Source: Lachnoclostridium sp. UBA1308 (GTDB taxonomy: Bacteria > Bacillota > Clostridia > Lachnospirales > Lachnospiraceae). From it: DNA of 15,962 nt. The position numbers were made by a program, and so were the translations under genes. The notes beneath the pieces were generated by a model. That model saw nothing but the letters and a program-made list of their open reading frames with translations. It searched no databases and had not been told where the DNA came from. This document shows, in pieces, positions 15,831 through 15,962 of the stretch. Position 1 is the stretch's first letter. Each line of letters begins with the position of its first letter. Location of the stretch: the NCBI GenBank assembly GCA_002307215.1, contig DBTU01000027.1, positions 1 to 15,962 on the forward strand, in the 5' to 3' direction.

Positions 15831-15888
15831 GTGTTTTTTGACCCTTCTCAAAATAGTTTAATTCTTAATTGCTTAAATCTTAATTCAG

Positions 15889-15962
15889 GTTACAGTTCAG
15901 CCTTCAATGAGATGTATCCGGACTGGGAAAAAAATGATTTTCATATAGGAGTATTTGCATAC
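15889..15962. repeat. Dispersed inverted-repeat element, copy 2 (cut by window edge)
   Basis: GTTACAGTTCAG (15889-15900) is identical to the left end of the element at 3384, and GAGATGTATCCGGACTG (15909-15925) differs from copy 1 at one base. Both are followed by a run of A. After that the copies diverge. A closing CTGAACTGTA arm is not inside the window, so the right end should lie just past position 15962. Confidence 0.65.

Overview
The window reads as chromosome of an anaerobic, low-GC Firmicute, most likely a Lachnospiraceae/Clostridium cluster XIVa relative. The grounds are the strong AT bias, AGGAGG-like ribosome binding sites, a T-box leader on valS, a short pyruvate kinase without a C-terminal PEP-utiliser domain, a TIGR01906/DUF1461 membrane protein, and the sequence character of purH and valS. 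This assignment is inference; no rRNA or other taxonomic marker is present.

Layout, left to right. Positions 1-235 hold two opposed arrays of one heptamer (6 x GCAGTAG, then 15 x CTACTGC) around a 78-bp GC-rich spacer. A small QueG-like double [4Fe-4S] protein (515-1204, +) is followed by a hairpin and a 281-bp imperfect palindrome (1341-1621) that looks like a MITE or other non-autonomous element. purH (1651-3204, -) makes IMP. The divergent gap beyond it holds a dispersed inverted repeat, a 24-bp tandem duplication and a good promoter for a DUF1461 membrane protein, probably lipoprotein transacylase Lit (3618-4289, +). pyk (4415-5842, +) follows, with a strong terminator hairpin.

From 5.9 to 10 kb the minus strand dominates. 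A two-gene unit has its own promoter and encodes an APH-type small-molecule kinase and a membrane-anchored Amidase_2 enzyme, joined by an ATGA overlap. A TM2-domain gene on the plus strand is broken by two frame changes and a nonsense codon (7814-8125). It converges on an OmpR-family two-component pair (9135-9812 and 8126-9133). A short hydrolase-like remnant lies upstream of that pair.

From 10.0 to 12.5 kb is a distinctly AT-rich accessory patch containing two damaged genes that overlap out of frame at about 11613-11628. One is a BtrH/C39-like protein that seems to lack its N-terminal third, including the expected catalytic Cys. The other is a secreted PPC-domain protein carrying a 1-nt frameshift and cut off at its C-terminus. 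I read this as a scar of insertion or deletion.

The right end is valS (12715-15375, -), with tandem terminators downstream and a textbook T-box riboswitch upstream. The T-box has a consensus promoter, a candidate GUA valine specifier, the T-box sequence and an intrinsic terminator. A second copy of the dispersed repeat seen near purH runs off the right edge.

I see no convincing new multi-gene system. The most interesting items are the chimeric BtrH/PPC locus, the precisely reconstructable TM2 pseudogene, the opposed heptamer arrays with a foreign-looking spacer, the 281-bp palindrome and the dispersed repeat.
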